Assembly (NCBI GenBank): GCA_964384945.1
Contig: CAYLMK010000008.1
Location: forward strand, 62,001-126,000
Direction: 5' to 3'
Length of the DNA: 64,000 nt
Source of the DNA: S015-6 sp964384945
GTDB taxonomy: Bacteria; Desulfobacterota; DSWW01
Part shown: positions 36,684-45,700 of the stretch, one piece after another
How positions within the stretch are numbered: position 1 is the first letter of the stretch
How the letters are laid out: every line of letters begins with the position of its first letter
Notes under the pieces: generated by a model
What the model was told of the DNA's origin: nothing
The model's input: only the letters and a program-made list of their open reading frames with translations
Database searches by the model: none
Made by a program: the position numbers and the translations under genes

Positions 36684-36899
36684 TCATCCTACCGTCACCA
36701 CTTCACGGATCGCATCCTGTGGAACACCGCGTAACGCATCCTCTCTTCGATCTTCAAGAATCAGGGCAATGGCGTCGGACAGACTCCGAAGGCATTCTTC
36801 CTTGGTGTGGCCCTGACCATTGGCGCCGGGCACCTCAGGGCAGCAAGCGATATACCACTTACCGTCTTTCGCGACGATGGCGGTGAATTCATTGCGCAT
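36684..36899 (-). CDS. HicB-like antitoxin domain protein
   Basis: A 71-residue protein with the HicB fold: FTAIVAKDGKWYIACCPEVPG, then NGQGHTKEECLRSLSDAI. HicB proteins neutralise the mRNA interferase HicA. No HicA gene is next to it and no DNA-binding C-terminal domain is present, so it is probably an orphan. Its N-terminal ATG at 36899 is the only good start. Confidence 0.8.
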   Translation of the reverse strand: MRNEFTAIVAKDGKWYIACCPEVPGANGQGHTKEECLRSLSDAIALILEDRREDALRGVPQDAIREVVTVG

Positions 36900-36963
36900 A
36901 GGAACGCTCCCCTTAGAATACTTTACCCCACGTTACCCCGCCCAAGTCCCTCATATCAAGTGT

Positions 36964-38181
36964 TCAAGGGGTCAGCCATGACTTAACTGGTTCAAGGAGG
37001 AATTCCCCCAGGCTGATGCCCTCCGCGCCGACGAGAAGCACGCGCTTTGGCTTGAAGGCTTCGGAAAAGGCGGAGAGGCCCGGCAAAGAATCCCGTGTTC
37101 GGCCGCTCTTCACTTCGATTGCGACAACGGTGCCGCCGGAGCGGATGACGAAATCCACTTCCCGGTTGCGCTCCCGCCAGTAGAACAGGCCGCAGCCGCC
37201 CAGGGCCGCGGCGTTTGCCAGATGGGCGCCGACTGCGGATTCCACAAGCCGGCCCCATGACTCCCGGTCAGCGGCAGACTCGGCCAATGGAACACCTGCC
37301 TGGGCCGTCATCAGAGCCGTGTTCAGCACTTGCAGTTTCGGGCTCGATGCGCGGCTGCGCACCTGCGAGCCTGAAAACTTGGGAATGCCCGCAACCATCC
37401 CGGCACCCGCCAGCAGGTCGAGATAGTGGGCGAGGGTTGTCGTATTGCCGGCGTCCTGAAGCTGGCCCAGCATCTTCGTGTACGAGAGCACTTGACCTGA
37501 GTGGCGGCACCCCAGATCGAAGAGACGGCGCAGCAGCGCGGGCTTGTCCACCCGGGTGAGCAACAGCACGTCCCGGGAAATGGTCGTTTCGACGAGAGCA
37601 TCGAGCACATATCGCCGCCAGCGCTCAGGGTCCTCGATCAGGGGGGCGGCCCCTGGATAGCCACCGAAATACAGGTACTCATCGAGGGTGAAACCGAAGG
37701 CCTCCCGCATCTCCCCAAAAGTCCAATGCGGAAGCCGCACGAGCTCGAACCGCCCAGCCAGGCTCTCCGAGAGACCTCGTTCCACAAGCAGGGGTGCCGA
37801 ACCGAGCAATACCACCCGCAAAGGCGTTCGGGAGCGGGAGTCTTCGTCCCAAAGGCGCTTTACAGTCTCCGACCAGCCGCTGACTTTTTGGACTTCGTCG
37901 ACGGCGAGCACTGCGCCTTGCGGCCCGGCTTCCTTGGCCGCCAACCTTGCCCGCTCCCACTGGGCGGCAAGCCAGGCCGCGTCGCGCAGGGTGGGTTCGT
38001 CCGCTGAAACGAAAATGCTGGGCACCTTCAATTGTGCGAGGACCTGTTGCACGAGGGTGGTCTTGCCTACTTGACGCGGCCCGGCGACCACCTGCATGAA
38101 GCGGCGGCGCTCCTGCAACCGCGACCCTAGGAGGGCTCCCTGTTCTCGTTGGAATTCACGGGGTGACTTTTTGCTAACCAT
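36964..38181 (-). CDS. AAA ATPase with DUF4143 domain
   Basis: A 405-residue protein of the widespread AAA/DUF4143 group. Walker A GPRQVGKTT is at residues 34-42, Walker B LAVDEVQKV near 95, the DUF4143 middle part follows, and a PD-(D/E)XK-like end has REVDFVI and VAIEVKSG. The biological role of the family is not settled; it is often mobile and scattered as single genes. It separates the CARF-HEPN gene from the csx20-cmr operon and looks like a later insertion. A strong palindrome lies directly upstream of its start. Confidence 0.87.
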   Translation of the reverse strand: MVSKKSPREFQREQGALLGSRLQERRRFMQVVAGPRQVGKTTLVQQVLAQLKVPSIFVSADEPTLRDAAWLAAQWERARLAAKEAGPQGAVLAVDEVQKVSGWSETVKRLWDEDSRSRTPLRVVLLGSAPLLVERGLSESLAGRFELVRLPHWTFGEMREAFGFTLDEYLYFGGYPGAAPLIEDPERWRRYVLDALVETTISRDVLLLTRVDKPALLRRLFDLGCRHSGQVLSYTKMLGQLQDAGNTTTLAHYLDLLAGAGMVAGIPKFSGSQVRSRASSPKLQVLNTALMTAQAGVPLAESAADRESWGRLVESAVGAHLANAAALGGCGLFYWRERNREVDFVIRSGGTVVAIEVKSGRTRDSLPGLSAFSEAFKPKRVLLVGAEGISLGEFLLEPVKSWLTP

Positions 38182-38215
38182 GTTGAGTATTTTTACTCAG
38201 AGTCCTGAGTAAATG
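38182..38215 (-). promoter_or_regulatory. Palindromic operator upstream of the ATPase gene
   Basis: The core TTTACTCAG-AGTC-CTGAGTAAA (38192-38213) is a perfect 9-bp inverted repeat with a 4-base spacer. It begins about 10 bases before the ATPase start codon, a place fit for autoregulation. The same 34 bases occur at 48244-48277 at the far side of the cmr operon. Confidence 0.65.
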
Positions 38216-38276
38216 CAAGGACGGTTTGATCCGACCCCCAGCACGCGCGACCCCCTGTCGGAGGCAGGCGGCCGCG

Positions 38277-38666
38277 CTATGCTCCGTATCTCCGGAAAAG
38301 CCCGTGCCTGAACCTGTGGGTCAGCTCCACGGATCCATCGGGATGGTGTTTTTCCACCGCCTCCCGGGAGGTGGTGGAATAGACCGGGATAAGGCCCTTC
38401 GAGCTGGCGAAAATCACCATGTGGTAACAGGCGCCGAAATCGCCCTGGATGAGCACGTAGTCCCCGGGCGTGGCGCTCTCCTGCAGCCAGACCCGTAAAG
38501 GATCGAGGAAAGGGCCGATGGCCGGCAGGTCCGGCGGGATCTGGCTCCACAGGGCGGCGAGGCTTTCCGGCATTTCAATGATCCGGCTCATCCCAAGGGA
38601 GCGCCGGGCATCCTCGACCTGAAGGCCGGTGATCTTGTGGTTCATGACGAGGTAGAGATTGGGCAT
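38277..38666 (-). CDS. csx20: Csx20-type CARF protein, predicted ring nuclease
   Basis: A 129-residue protein that opens NLYLVMNHKIT and contains EDARRSLGM, LWSQIPPDLPAI and VLIQGDFGACYHMV. These match the Csx20 family of small single-domain CARF-fold proteins in type III loci. Csx20 is regarded as a ring nuclease that degrades cyclic oligoadenylate and turns the response off. It is the last gene of the effector operon, 24 bases after cmr6. A cOA-making Cas10 and a CARF-HEPN effector in the same locus fit this role. Confidence 0.78.
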   Translation of the reverse strand: MPNLYLVMNHKITGLQVEDARRSLGMSRIIEMPESLAALWSQIPPDLPAIGPFLDPLRVWLQESATPGDYVLIQGDFGACYHMVIFASSKGLIPVYSTTSREAVEKHHPDGSVELTHRFRHGLFRRYGA

Positions 38667-38690
38667 GCTAAATTTGGGCCTTCTTCCGAC

Positions 38691-40226
38691 TCAATCCGGC
38701 TCTATGATCTTCACGATTCTATGATTCTTGCCTCCGATGAGCTCAACCTCGACATTCGCCCTTGCAGTTCCCTTCTTCTTCAGCTTCTGCATGAGGCTTG
38801 AGGAGAGCAAATTCTTATCGCTGGAAAATGCGTTGTTTCCTTCGAAAGTGCAGGAAACTTCTCCTTTCCCCGGATTCCAGGTAAGGGTAACGTTTGGCCA
38901 TTTCGCTGATCGGACGGAGGAAGCTCCAACCGTGCTGCTTCTTTTATCCGAGGGACGATCGCAAAGAGCTGCGCCTGCTTCAGTAGAGGCGCGTTGAATA
39001 GCGCTCTCTTCCTTTTCTGTTTCAGGTTTTGTCGTGTCCGCCTGCGCAGACCGCAAGGCTGGCCTCATGGCGCCATAGCCCACGGCTGTCTTTGCGCCAA
39101 AGCCGAGCCAGTGGCACGCATGGTCAAACGCTCTATCCAGTAAGACTTTCCAGTTTTCGATATGCTCCATCAATTGAGGCGTTTTACGCCCGCGGAGTAA
39201 TGCTGCCCGGAAGGTGAACCTAGCCCCCGGTTTTAGAACCAGGAAATAGACTGGCAATGGCTGATCCGCATCGTGGGGAGATTCTTCGCCTTGGTAATAG
39301 CTTCTGTGGTGTGGGTTCAGGATATCTACACCCAACTGTGCTCCTCGTTCGGGCAAGGCGTCGCTGAAGCAGACCAGACCCTGCCAATGGATTCTCTCAC
39401 GGAGCTTCTTTGATTCCGAAAGACTGGTCAAGAAATCAGCAACCGATACTGAAGAACAGTCCAAACCCAAGGCCCAGATCCAGGCTGCAAGGAGTGCCTG
39501 TTCCTCACGGGAAAGGTTCTCGGAGACCTTCTTTCTGTAGGCCACCGCAAAGGGGTTTCCCTTCAGGTCGCCTTCTTCCTGGAATGCCGCCGACATCGCG
39601 TCGAAACCGAACAACACCCAAACCAGAACGAGATTCCATCCTTTTGCGTCTCCGTGAAGAAGGGTGAGCTCTTCGGCGGCACGTCGAATGACCCCTTTGA
39701 CTCCAGAGCCCGCAAGGTAGGGAACGCCGTAAGGAGAGAGAAATGCAAACCCGTTTTCGACAGGGTGGGGATTGCCCGATCCGGTAAGAAGGGGAGAGGT
39801 CAGCTCAGCCGGCCGAATCCATGTTTCGGTACTCGAGTGGTAGACTCGACGGTTGGAGAGAGCCTCCAGAAGATCTTCGGCAGCTATGCCCATATTGGAA
39901 GCTGCCTTCAGTGCCAGGATCTTCTTGTCCTTCAACGAGACCCGCTCTTCTGAGAGTTCGGCCTTTTTCTTTTTGAGTTCCTGTTCGAAGAATCTCCAGT
40001 CTCCGTCTTCTGCTGCTTTTTGCAGGGCGCGCTTTCGGTCTTTCTCTCCTTTCTCGTATTGGGCCCTACCCGTGGAGGCCAGACCATGAAAATACAGGAG
40101 GAAACGATGTCCGGGCGGGATTTTGAGATACCATTTGTCCTGGGGATCATAGTAGTCGCCCAGGACCGCGTGGAGGTAACCCGGGACTGCCCTCCTCGGA
40201 AACTCAAATTTTTCAGTGGATGCCAT
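38691..40226 (-). CDS. cmr6: Type III-B RAMP protein Cmr6 with C-terminal extension
   Basis: A 511-residue Cas7-like subunit that caps the Cmr backbone. The RAMP core contains LTSPLLTGSGNPHPVENG, LAGSGVKGVIRRA (glycine-rich loop) and a C-terminal LGFGAKTAVGYGAM. After GYGAM there are about 110 further residues: an acidic, low-complexity linker and a small beta-rich domain (VTLTWNPGKGEVSCTFEG). Typical Cmr6 proteins end near the GYGxM motif, so this extension is unusual. The start could be the ATG at 40226 or a GTG at 40235 with a better-spaced GGAGG. Confidence 0.9.
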   Translation of the reverse strand: MASTEKFEFPRRAVPGYLHAVLGDYYDPQDKWYLKIPPGHRFLLYFHGLASTGRAQYEKGEKDRKRALQKAAEDGDWRFFEQELKKKKAELSEERVSLKDKKILALKAASNMGIAAEDLLEALSNRRVYHSSTETWIRPAELTSPLLTGSGNPHPVENGFAFLSPYGVPYLAGSGVKGVIRRAAEELTLLHGDAKGWNLVLVWVLFGFDAMSAAFQEEGDLKGNPFAVAYRKKVSENLSREEQALLAAWIWALGLDCSSVSVADFLTSLSESKKLRERIHWQGLVCFSDALPERGAQLGVDILNPHHRSYYQGEESPHDADQPLPVYFLVLKPGARFTFRAALLRGRKTPQLMEHIENWKVLLDRAFDHACHWLGFGAKTAVGYGAMRPALRSAQADTTKPETEKEESAIQRASTEAGAALCDRPSDKRSSTVGASSVRSAKWPNVTLTWNPGKGEVSCTFEGNNAFSSDKNLLSSSLMQKLKKKGTARANVEVELIGGKNHRIVKIIEPD

Positions 40227-40308
40227 GAATGCCACTCCTTCCTCCAGAAGGAACCTCTGAAAACTCGAGCCAGAAGCCAGCCTTTCTACCACCCCCTAAC
40301 CCCACCAC

Positions 40309-40683
40309 TCAATGCGACAACTGTCCTGACACAGGGGGCACGGTTTGGGCGAGGTAGCGGATCCATTTCAAGACTGCCAGGGTTTCCTCTGTGGCTTTCT
40401 GATAGTCGTCAGAGTTTGTTTCGTTCACCATGAAAGTCATGGCTCTTTCGTAATTACTCGTTGGTAAGATCCTGACTTCGGGGTCGGCGAGCCACGTGAG
40501 GATATCTTCCGTAAGCCTGTTGTGCTCGGGTTTGCCTTTTCCCTTCAGAAACGCCAATGTCTGCATGAGCCCATTGGTCATGACCAGAGCGGGGAGGCTC
40601 TTGGCCAGGTTCCGGTATTTTTCGTCAGGCCCCTGAACCCTCCCCCAAGCATACTTCGCACGGATTTGATCTAGCGTTCTCAT
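40309..40683 (-). CDS. cmr5: Type III-B small subunit Cmr5
   Basis: A 124-residue all-helical protein with KYRNLAKSLPALVMTNGLMQ, the typical Cmr5 (Cas11-like) segment that lines the target-RNA filament. The ATG at 40683 overlaps the cmr4 stop by four bases. Length is normal. Confidence 0.93.
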   Translation of the reverse strand: MRTLDQIRAKYAWGRVQGPDEKYRNLAKSLPALVMTNGLMQTLAFLKGKGKPEHNRLTEDILTWLADPEVRILPTSNYERAMTFMVNETNSDDYQKATEETLAVLKWIRYLAQTVPPVSGQLSH

Positions 40684-41609
40684 TGGTTACCTCCGAGGAA
40701 AGAAACCAAAACCTGCCCTCGTCCAGTCGTAGCGTCACCACCGATTTGGAGCGCCTTCTTATCGAAGGTCCTGACCACCTTTTCGATCATATGATCCGCC
40801 GTCATGTAATCTGGGGGTTTTTCAGATCCTTTCTTGAGGCGCTCGGCGGAGGCCATCAGCAAACTCACCATGACGGATTCTGGGGGGAGGTTCTCGGTGA
40901 AAAAGAGACCCCTTTCATCGGCCGTGCCGGAAATGTCGTTAATCCTTACATGAGGCTCGACCGTCGTTGCGTTTCGGGCGAAATAGGTGAGTTGGTTGTC
41001 TGAAAGGAGGACGAGATCCTTTTCCAGTTTCTCCCGAAAGTAGTCGAAGGTCTTATCGGCAGGAAGGATCGCATGAGCGATCCATCGGGCTATTGGTGAA
41101 AGCCCGTCGTTTGTTGGCCTCACGGCCTCGAACATGAAGGACTCGAGGACGAGTTGCCGAGTCTCCTTTTGGGAGACGCACAGATCCTCATTTAGGATAA
41201 AAGCTTGTTTATCAGTCGGAGTTGGAAGCGCTCCCTTATCGAGCTTGACTCCAGCCAACGCGGCCAGTCGACTCATTCGCTGAAGAGCCAAGGGGGACGT
41301 CGCGTAAACGTATACACCCTTCAGACTGCGGACCGGAAAGAGAACGAGTTGTGCGTCGGTGAAACTCACCGCGCCGGCGTGGTCCGAGGCATCCCTCTCG
41401 GGGCCGAAAATGCGGTTCGTCACTGGCTCTTTCCACTCGCAGCGTGCAGCGTGCCGAAAGGCCCCCTTGATTCCCGAGCCCGCAAAATTGGGATGCTCTG
41501 TATGCCGTTCTCTCTGGATGGGATTGTCGATTACGTCCAAGGCCTGGCCAGCCCCCATGTGAACGGGCGTCAGCGAGTAGAAGAATGTCAACCTTTTGCT
41601 CACAAACAT
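40680..41609 (-). CDS. cmr4: Type III-B backbone and RNase subunit Cmr4
   Basis: A 309-residue Cas7 family RAMP protein that forms the backbone and cuts bound target RNA at 6-nt intervals. It shows LTPVHMGAG at the start, FAGSGIKGAFRHAAR (RAMP loop), FGPERDASDHAGAVSFTDA and LQIGGDATTGRGQV at the end. The catalytic Asp is expected in the loop near residue 25-30 (LDVIDNPIQRE). ATG at 41609 with AGGAGG. Confidence 0.95.
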   Translation of the reverse strand: MFVSKRLTFFYSLTPVHMGAGQALDVIDNPIQRERHTEHPNFAGSGIKGAFRHAARCEWKEPVTNRIFGPERDASDHAGAVSFTDAQLVLFPVRSLKGVYVYATSPLALQRMSRLAALAGVKLDKGALPTPTDKQAFILNEDLCVSQKETRQLVLESFMFEAVRPTNDGLSPIARWIAHAILPADKTFDYFREKLEKDLVLLSDNQLTYFARNATTVEPHVRINDISGTADERGLFFTENLPPESVMVSLLMASAERLKKGSEKPPDYMTADHMIEKVVRTFDKKALQIGGDATTGRGQVLVSFLGGNQ

Positions 41610-41620
41610 GATGGCCTCCT

Positions 41621-42742
41621 TTAAAGGTTCCAGATTCCAAACCAGACTTGGTTCCATCCTTCGTGGCGACGTGCCGCCAATGGCGAGCGCGGATCTATGA
41701 AAGCCCAGAGGCCTTTCTCCCACAAAGGATCCAGGGCCTGTGTGTCTCCCTTGATCACCTGGAACCAGTAACAGCTTCCAGCAGGGGCGAGGCGCCTCGC
41801 GGGTTTCGGGGAGTGCCCGGCCAGGTCCCAGCCGGAGATCACTGCGGGGCGTGGGACCGACGCCGCCACAAGCTCTGCTTCCAATCCGTCGAGGTACAGG
41901 CGGGTCGTATCATCCACAACCGGCGGGCGCCATCCATCCGGGAAGAGCCCCGGCGTGGCAAGGATCATCCGAAATCCTTTCCATCCGCTTCGGGGGCGCC
42001 CAAGGTCTTCCACGCTTCTGTAGGTTTCCTCATCGGTCGGAAGAACCTCGGCGCCGCGGCCGTCGCCCCCCAGGCGGATGAGACCCGATTTGGGCAGGTT
42101 GGCACCGACGAAGGCTGCGCACAGGGACACGTCAGGATGAAGGGCAACTGCGTCTGTGGTATAGATAGCTCCCTCCTCCGCGGTGCGGGTTTTGCCGTCC
42201 ATGGCGATCCCCAGACGGGGATCGTTAGCCCACAGGTGCGAAGAGTGAAGCAGCGATCCTTCATCGGCAAGGTTTCCTGAAAGGTGTGTAATTAATCCCG
42301 CGACGTTGATCCACATGCCCCCAACGGGCTTGCGGCGGGCGAGGGTTTCCATCGTCACAGTCCAGGGAAGGCGCCCGCTACAGAGAACAGGTTGTGGCAT
42401 GCGCGCGGGTTTCATGCGCCGTAATGAAAAGGCACCTGCTTCGCTCTGAACAACAGACAAGTCAGCCGGAACCGGAAACCAAACGGTGCCCCCTTTTTGG
42501 AGGCCTAGAAAACGGAGTGCGAAGTCTTGACCCAGGCACTCTTCGAGGGCCTGTGCTGCTTTGTCGGGTTCCTTCGTCACGTGGCACAAAAGCCCTTTAT
42601 CCGCCAGGACGCGGGAAATCACAGCTCCGGACACAACTGAGGGCCATGGAGGCATATGAGACAGTCCATGCACGCCACCGCCAAAAAGGCGGTTGCCACG
42701 GAGCATCAAGACGTCCAAAGGCCGAATCGTTAGCAGCGTCAC
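41621..42742 (-). CDS. cmr3: Type III-B Cas5-like subunit Cmr3
   Basis: A 373-residue protein that binds the 5' handle of the crRNA next to Cas10. It begins TLLTIRPLDVLMLRGNRLFG, typical of Cmr3, and contains HGLSHMPPWPSVVSGA and RLGGDGRGAEV. The GTG at 42742 overlaps the cas10 stop (GTGA) and has AGGAGGGG upstream. Confidence 0.93.
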   Translation of the reverse strand: MTLLTIRPLDVLMLRGNRLFGGGVHGLSHMPPWPSVVSGAVISRVLADKGLLCHVTKEPDKAAQALEECLGQDFALRFLGLQKGGTVWFPVPADLSVVQSEAGAFSLRRMKPARMPQPVLCSGRLPWTVTMETLARRKPVGGMWINVAGLITHLSGNLADEGSLLHSSHLWANDPRLGIAMDGKTRTAEEGAIYTTDAVALHPDVSLCAAFVGANLPKSGLIRLGGDGRGAEVLPTDEETYRSVEDLGRPRSGWKGFRMILATPGLFPDGWRPPVVDDTTRLYLDGLEAELVAASVPRPAVISGWDLAGHSPKPARRLAPAGSCYWFQVIKGDTQALDPLWEKGLWAFIDPRSPLAARRHEGWNQVWFGIWNL

Positions 42743-45690
42743 GAAGCCCCTCCTTTCTCGGCTTTCTTCGCAATGCGGCCTTCGCGGGCGAGAAACTCGG
42801 CTGTCAGCAAGATGTTGCGCAGCCACGAATTCTGAGATGGCCATCCCGCCCGGGCTGGTCCTGCTGCCTGCCGTTCATGCGACGCCTGGCCCAGTCGTTT
42901 GCAGAGAGCGTCCAAGTCTAGTCCCTCTTGTCGGGACTGCCTTTGAAACTGATGCCGAAGGACGGATTCCAGGATGTCCGTTTCAGGTGGAAGAGCCGCA
43001 AGAAGGTCCGAGAGAATGTATGCTGACCTGCGTGAGACGTCTCTGGCGAAAACGTTGCGAAGGTCCAACAGGAGCCCCATATGGCTGCCTGACCACCCTC
43101 GGTCCAAGAACCACTTCCCCACCAAATGCTGAGTGCCTCCGGATCGTTTGATGACGGTGATGCAGAAAGCGTCCCTGCCGCCTTCGCTCTTGGCACGATG
43201 CTCCGCGTCCCTCAAGCTGGCCAGCACCCTTCCCAGAGGGGCCTGATGGTGGGCGATGACAGCTCCCACGGAGGCCGTGAAGGCGCTTCCCATTAGGCGA
43301 TGGAGTTTCCTGGCTTTGCCGTCGTGCACGAGAGCGTATCCTCCACCAAGTTCCACTCGGTCGGCTTCCGTTCCCAGGCGTGGCCAAAAAGCGGCGTTTT
43401 CCAGGTCGGACGGAAGATGCCCCGAATACGCGCACCGAAGGGCAAACATGAGTGCGGGAAGGTCATGGATTGCCACCATGGCGAGCAGGTCGTCGCCTCC
43501 CGCGTAAATGAGTTTTCCCATGAAGAGATCTTCTGTAACCAAGCGTGCCAAGCCAATGGCAAATCCGTTGAGAGCCGTGGAAATGGCCTGATGATAGGCC
43601 GGTGAGACTGGGCGGCCCGCATGCAGGTAAGCCTGAAGAGAAGGAAGCGCCCTGATGTCCTTCAAAGTTTTCTCGTGAAACCGCTTCTCCATCTCAATCA
43701 TGGTTTTCTCGCCCGACAGCCACGCCCCCAATTGGTCGCCGTCCATGAGAATCAGGCCATAGTAGGTTTCGGGGCGGATTCCGAAATAATCCTCCAGATT
43801 CGAACGGACGCGCCTGCTCTCGGAGTCGGTTCCCGCCGTGTCGATCAGGGTTGGTATCTTTTTGCAGAAATCAAGCATCTCTTCCGTTCTATACATACGT
43901 CGGATCTTGCCGTATAACCTTCTGGGAAGCGCAGCCCCGCGAAGATCGGTGACCCGCTCCATGGCTTCCTGCAGCTCGTTGCGTGCATGCCCCCTTCTCA
44001 TAATGATCTCAGGGAGATCGCTCTGCCCCTTTTGCTCCTCTTCCATGTGCCGCCAAATGGAAGTCGAAATGGCCACGGCGTGAGTCGAGAGCACAAAACG
44101 CTCGAGCCGGTCCAGTTCTCCGATCATCGTGGTGCATTCCTTTACGAAAAGCCGAGGCCATGCCCGTTTGAGCGCACATATTGTGCAGAGGTGTTCACCC
44201 TCCTTGGCAAGCGCTTGTACCTGGTTTGAAACCAACGTCCAGAGCGTTTCTCCTCGCTGTTGGGGTGGAGCGAAAATGCCCGTCCTCGATATGCCGTCGC
44301 CCCTTTGGGTAGCGAGCCATTCACGTTCTCCGCATAGTGTGCAGCGGTAGCCTTCCTCCGTCATTCCGGAAAAAGGGCGTAGCGTTTTGGCCGAGCCGTG
44401 AGTTGCTTCCAGGGCTTGGTAGAGTCCCGGATAGGCGACACCGGGATTGGGTGTATAGAATTCGACACCCTCAACAGCGATTTGGCCTCTGAGTGCCGTA
44501 TCCAGATCCTCGCCCAAGTATTGGGGCCCTGTCCCAAGGGTTTTAAGGAGTTCTTTCAACTGATCGTCCTCGAGTCCATTTCGCCCCGCAAGTTCCCAAG
44601 GAATGATGGCCCAATGGATTTCCGGGAAGTCCTCGAGGTGCCGTTCGACCTGACTTTGAGCATGGCCCGGCTCGAACAAATCTGACAATCCAGCCACACG
44701 CAACAGTTCCTCCAAAGTGACCTCTGCTTGACGGTGGACCCAGCTTCGGACTTTTGACCGGATCTTTTTCGCGAGATCCGGAGCACGACTTTTCGGAACC
44801 AGCGCCAGCAAGCGATTGGGAAAAGCCGCTGCAAAAAGGGGGTTGCCGTCCGTCGGGTCTGTCATCCAGGTTGGTTTTTCCTCGTTTGGCCACATTCCCA
44901 AGGTTTGGTACAGCCAGAGGTCGACGATCGCCGCTCCCGAGAGTTGGGGGAAAAGGATGGCATCCGGACCGTAGTCCTCGCACACGACGCGCATTCCTTC
45001 CCATGCGATCCTCGAGAGCAGATGTGACCCTGCCCACAGATCCGAGACGCTGCGGGCTTGCGCGATGAAGTCCTGCACCGGGCCGAAACTCATGAGCATA
45101 AGGGCCGGGAGGCCTTCAGAGTCTCCCGCCATGGCCCCGGCAAACGCCGAGGTCAGGGATAAATGCTCCCAGATCGTATGGTCGGGGCAGCGCGTGTCGG
45201 CGGGGAGCTGGTTCCAGAGAACGCCAAGATCCTTGGCCGGAATTTCCGGTCCGAATCGCCAGAAAGCGAGAAAGGTTCTCTTCCAGTCGATCTCCCCGTT
45301 GCATCGCACCACGAGCTGGCGGAAGTGGTCGAAGCTGACAGCCTCGACGGCTTTTACGGGTACGTCGCCAGCAAGCGGCCGGAGCCGAAACCCTTCTCCT
45401 GTGAGCGGGTGTATGATCTGAGGGTCGTCGGCGAACGCGACTCGACCGCCGCGCCCTTTGGGCAGGGATGCCCGGTCAGCCGCAGCCGCCCACCGGTCAG
45501 CTTTTTTCACCGTCTCCTGAAACCCTTCCAGCTTGGCACGCATGTCGGCCAGATCCTGCCCGAAAAGCTCTTTCAAGGCGGCTACGGTTCCCGCTTCGTG
45601 AGATGTTCCCCTGAGCAGAATGAGTGCCTTCTCCGCAGGATCATGGATGTATGCAAGAAGCTTGTATTGCCAGATATCACTTTGCGTCAT
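42739..45690 (-). CDS. cas10: Cas10 (Cmr2), HD nuclease and cyclic-oligoadenylate synthase
   Basis: The 983-residue signature subunit of the type III-B complex. An HD motif (YIHDPAEKA, residues 14-22) suggests single-strand DNA cleavage. Zinc-binding Cys pairs lie in CTLCGEREW and CTICALKR near residues 450-510. The second Palm domain has an intact AGGDDLLA near residue 730, so ATP conversion to cyclic oligoadenylate should be active. GPVQDFIAQARSVSDLW marks the first Palm. The presence of CARF-HEPN and Csx20 proteins agrees with cOA signalling. Confidence 0.96.
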   Translation of the reverse strand: MTQSDIWQYKLLAYIHDPAEKALILLRGTSHEAGTVAALKELFGQDLADMRAKLEGFQETVKKADRWAAAADRASLPKGRGGRVAFADDPQIIHPLTGEGFRLRPLAGDVPVKAVEAVSFDHFRQLVVRCNGEIDWKRTFLAFWRFGPEIPAKDLGVLWNQLPADTRCPDHTIWEHLSLTSAFAGAMAGDSEGLPALMLMSFGPVQDFIAQARSVSDLWAGSHLLSRIAWEGMRVVCEDYGPDAILFPQLSGAAIVDLWLYQTLGMWPNEEKPTWMTDPTDGNPLFAAAFPNRLLALVPKSRAPDLAKKIRSKVRSWVHRQAEVTLEELLRVAGLSDLFEPGHAQSQVERHLEDFPEIHWAIIPWELAGRNGLEDDQLKELLKTLGTGPQYLGEDLDTALRGQIAVEGVEFYTPNPGVAYPGLYQALEATHGSAKTLRPFSGMTEEGYRCTLCGEREWLATQRGDGISRTGIFAPPQQRGETLWTLVSNQVQALAKEGEHLCTICALKRAWPRLFVKECTTMIGELDRLERFVLSTHAVAISTSIWRHMEEEQKGQSDLPEIIMRRGHARNELQEAMERVTDLRGAALPRRLYGKIRRMYRTEEMLDFCKKIPTLIDTAGTDSESRRVRSNLEDYFGIRPETYYGLILMDGDQLGAWLSGEKTMIEMEKRFHEKTLKDIRALPSLQAYLHAGRPVSPAYHQAISTALNGFAIGLARLVTEDLFMGKLIYAGGDDLLAMVAIHDLPALMFALRCAYSGHLPSDLENAAFWPRLGTEADRVELGGGYALVHDGKARKLHRLMGSAFTASVGAVIAHHQAPLGRVLASLRDAEHRAKSEGGRDAFCITVIKRSGGTQHLVGKWFLDRGWSGSHMGLLLDLRNVFARDVSRRSAYILSDLLAALPPETDILESVLRHQFQRQSRQEGLDLDALCKRLGQASHERQAAGPARAGWPSQNSWLRNILLTAEFLAREGRIAKKAEKGGAS

Positions 45691-45700
45691 TGGACACCTC

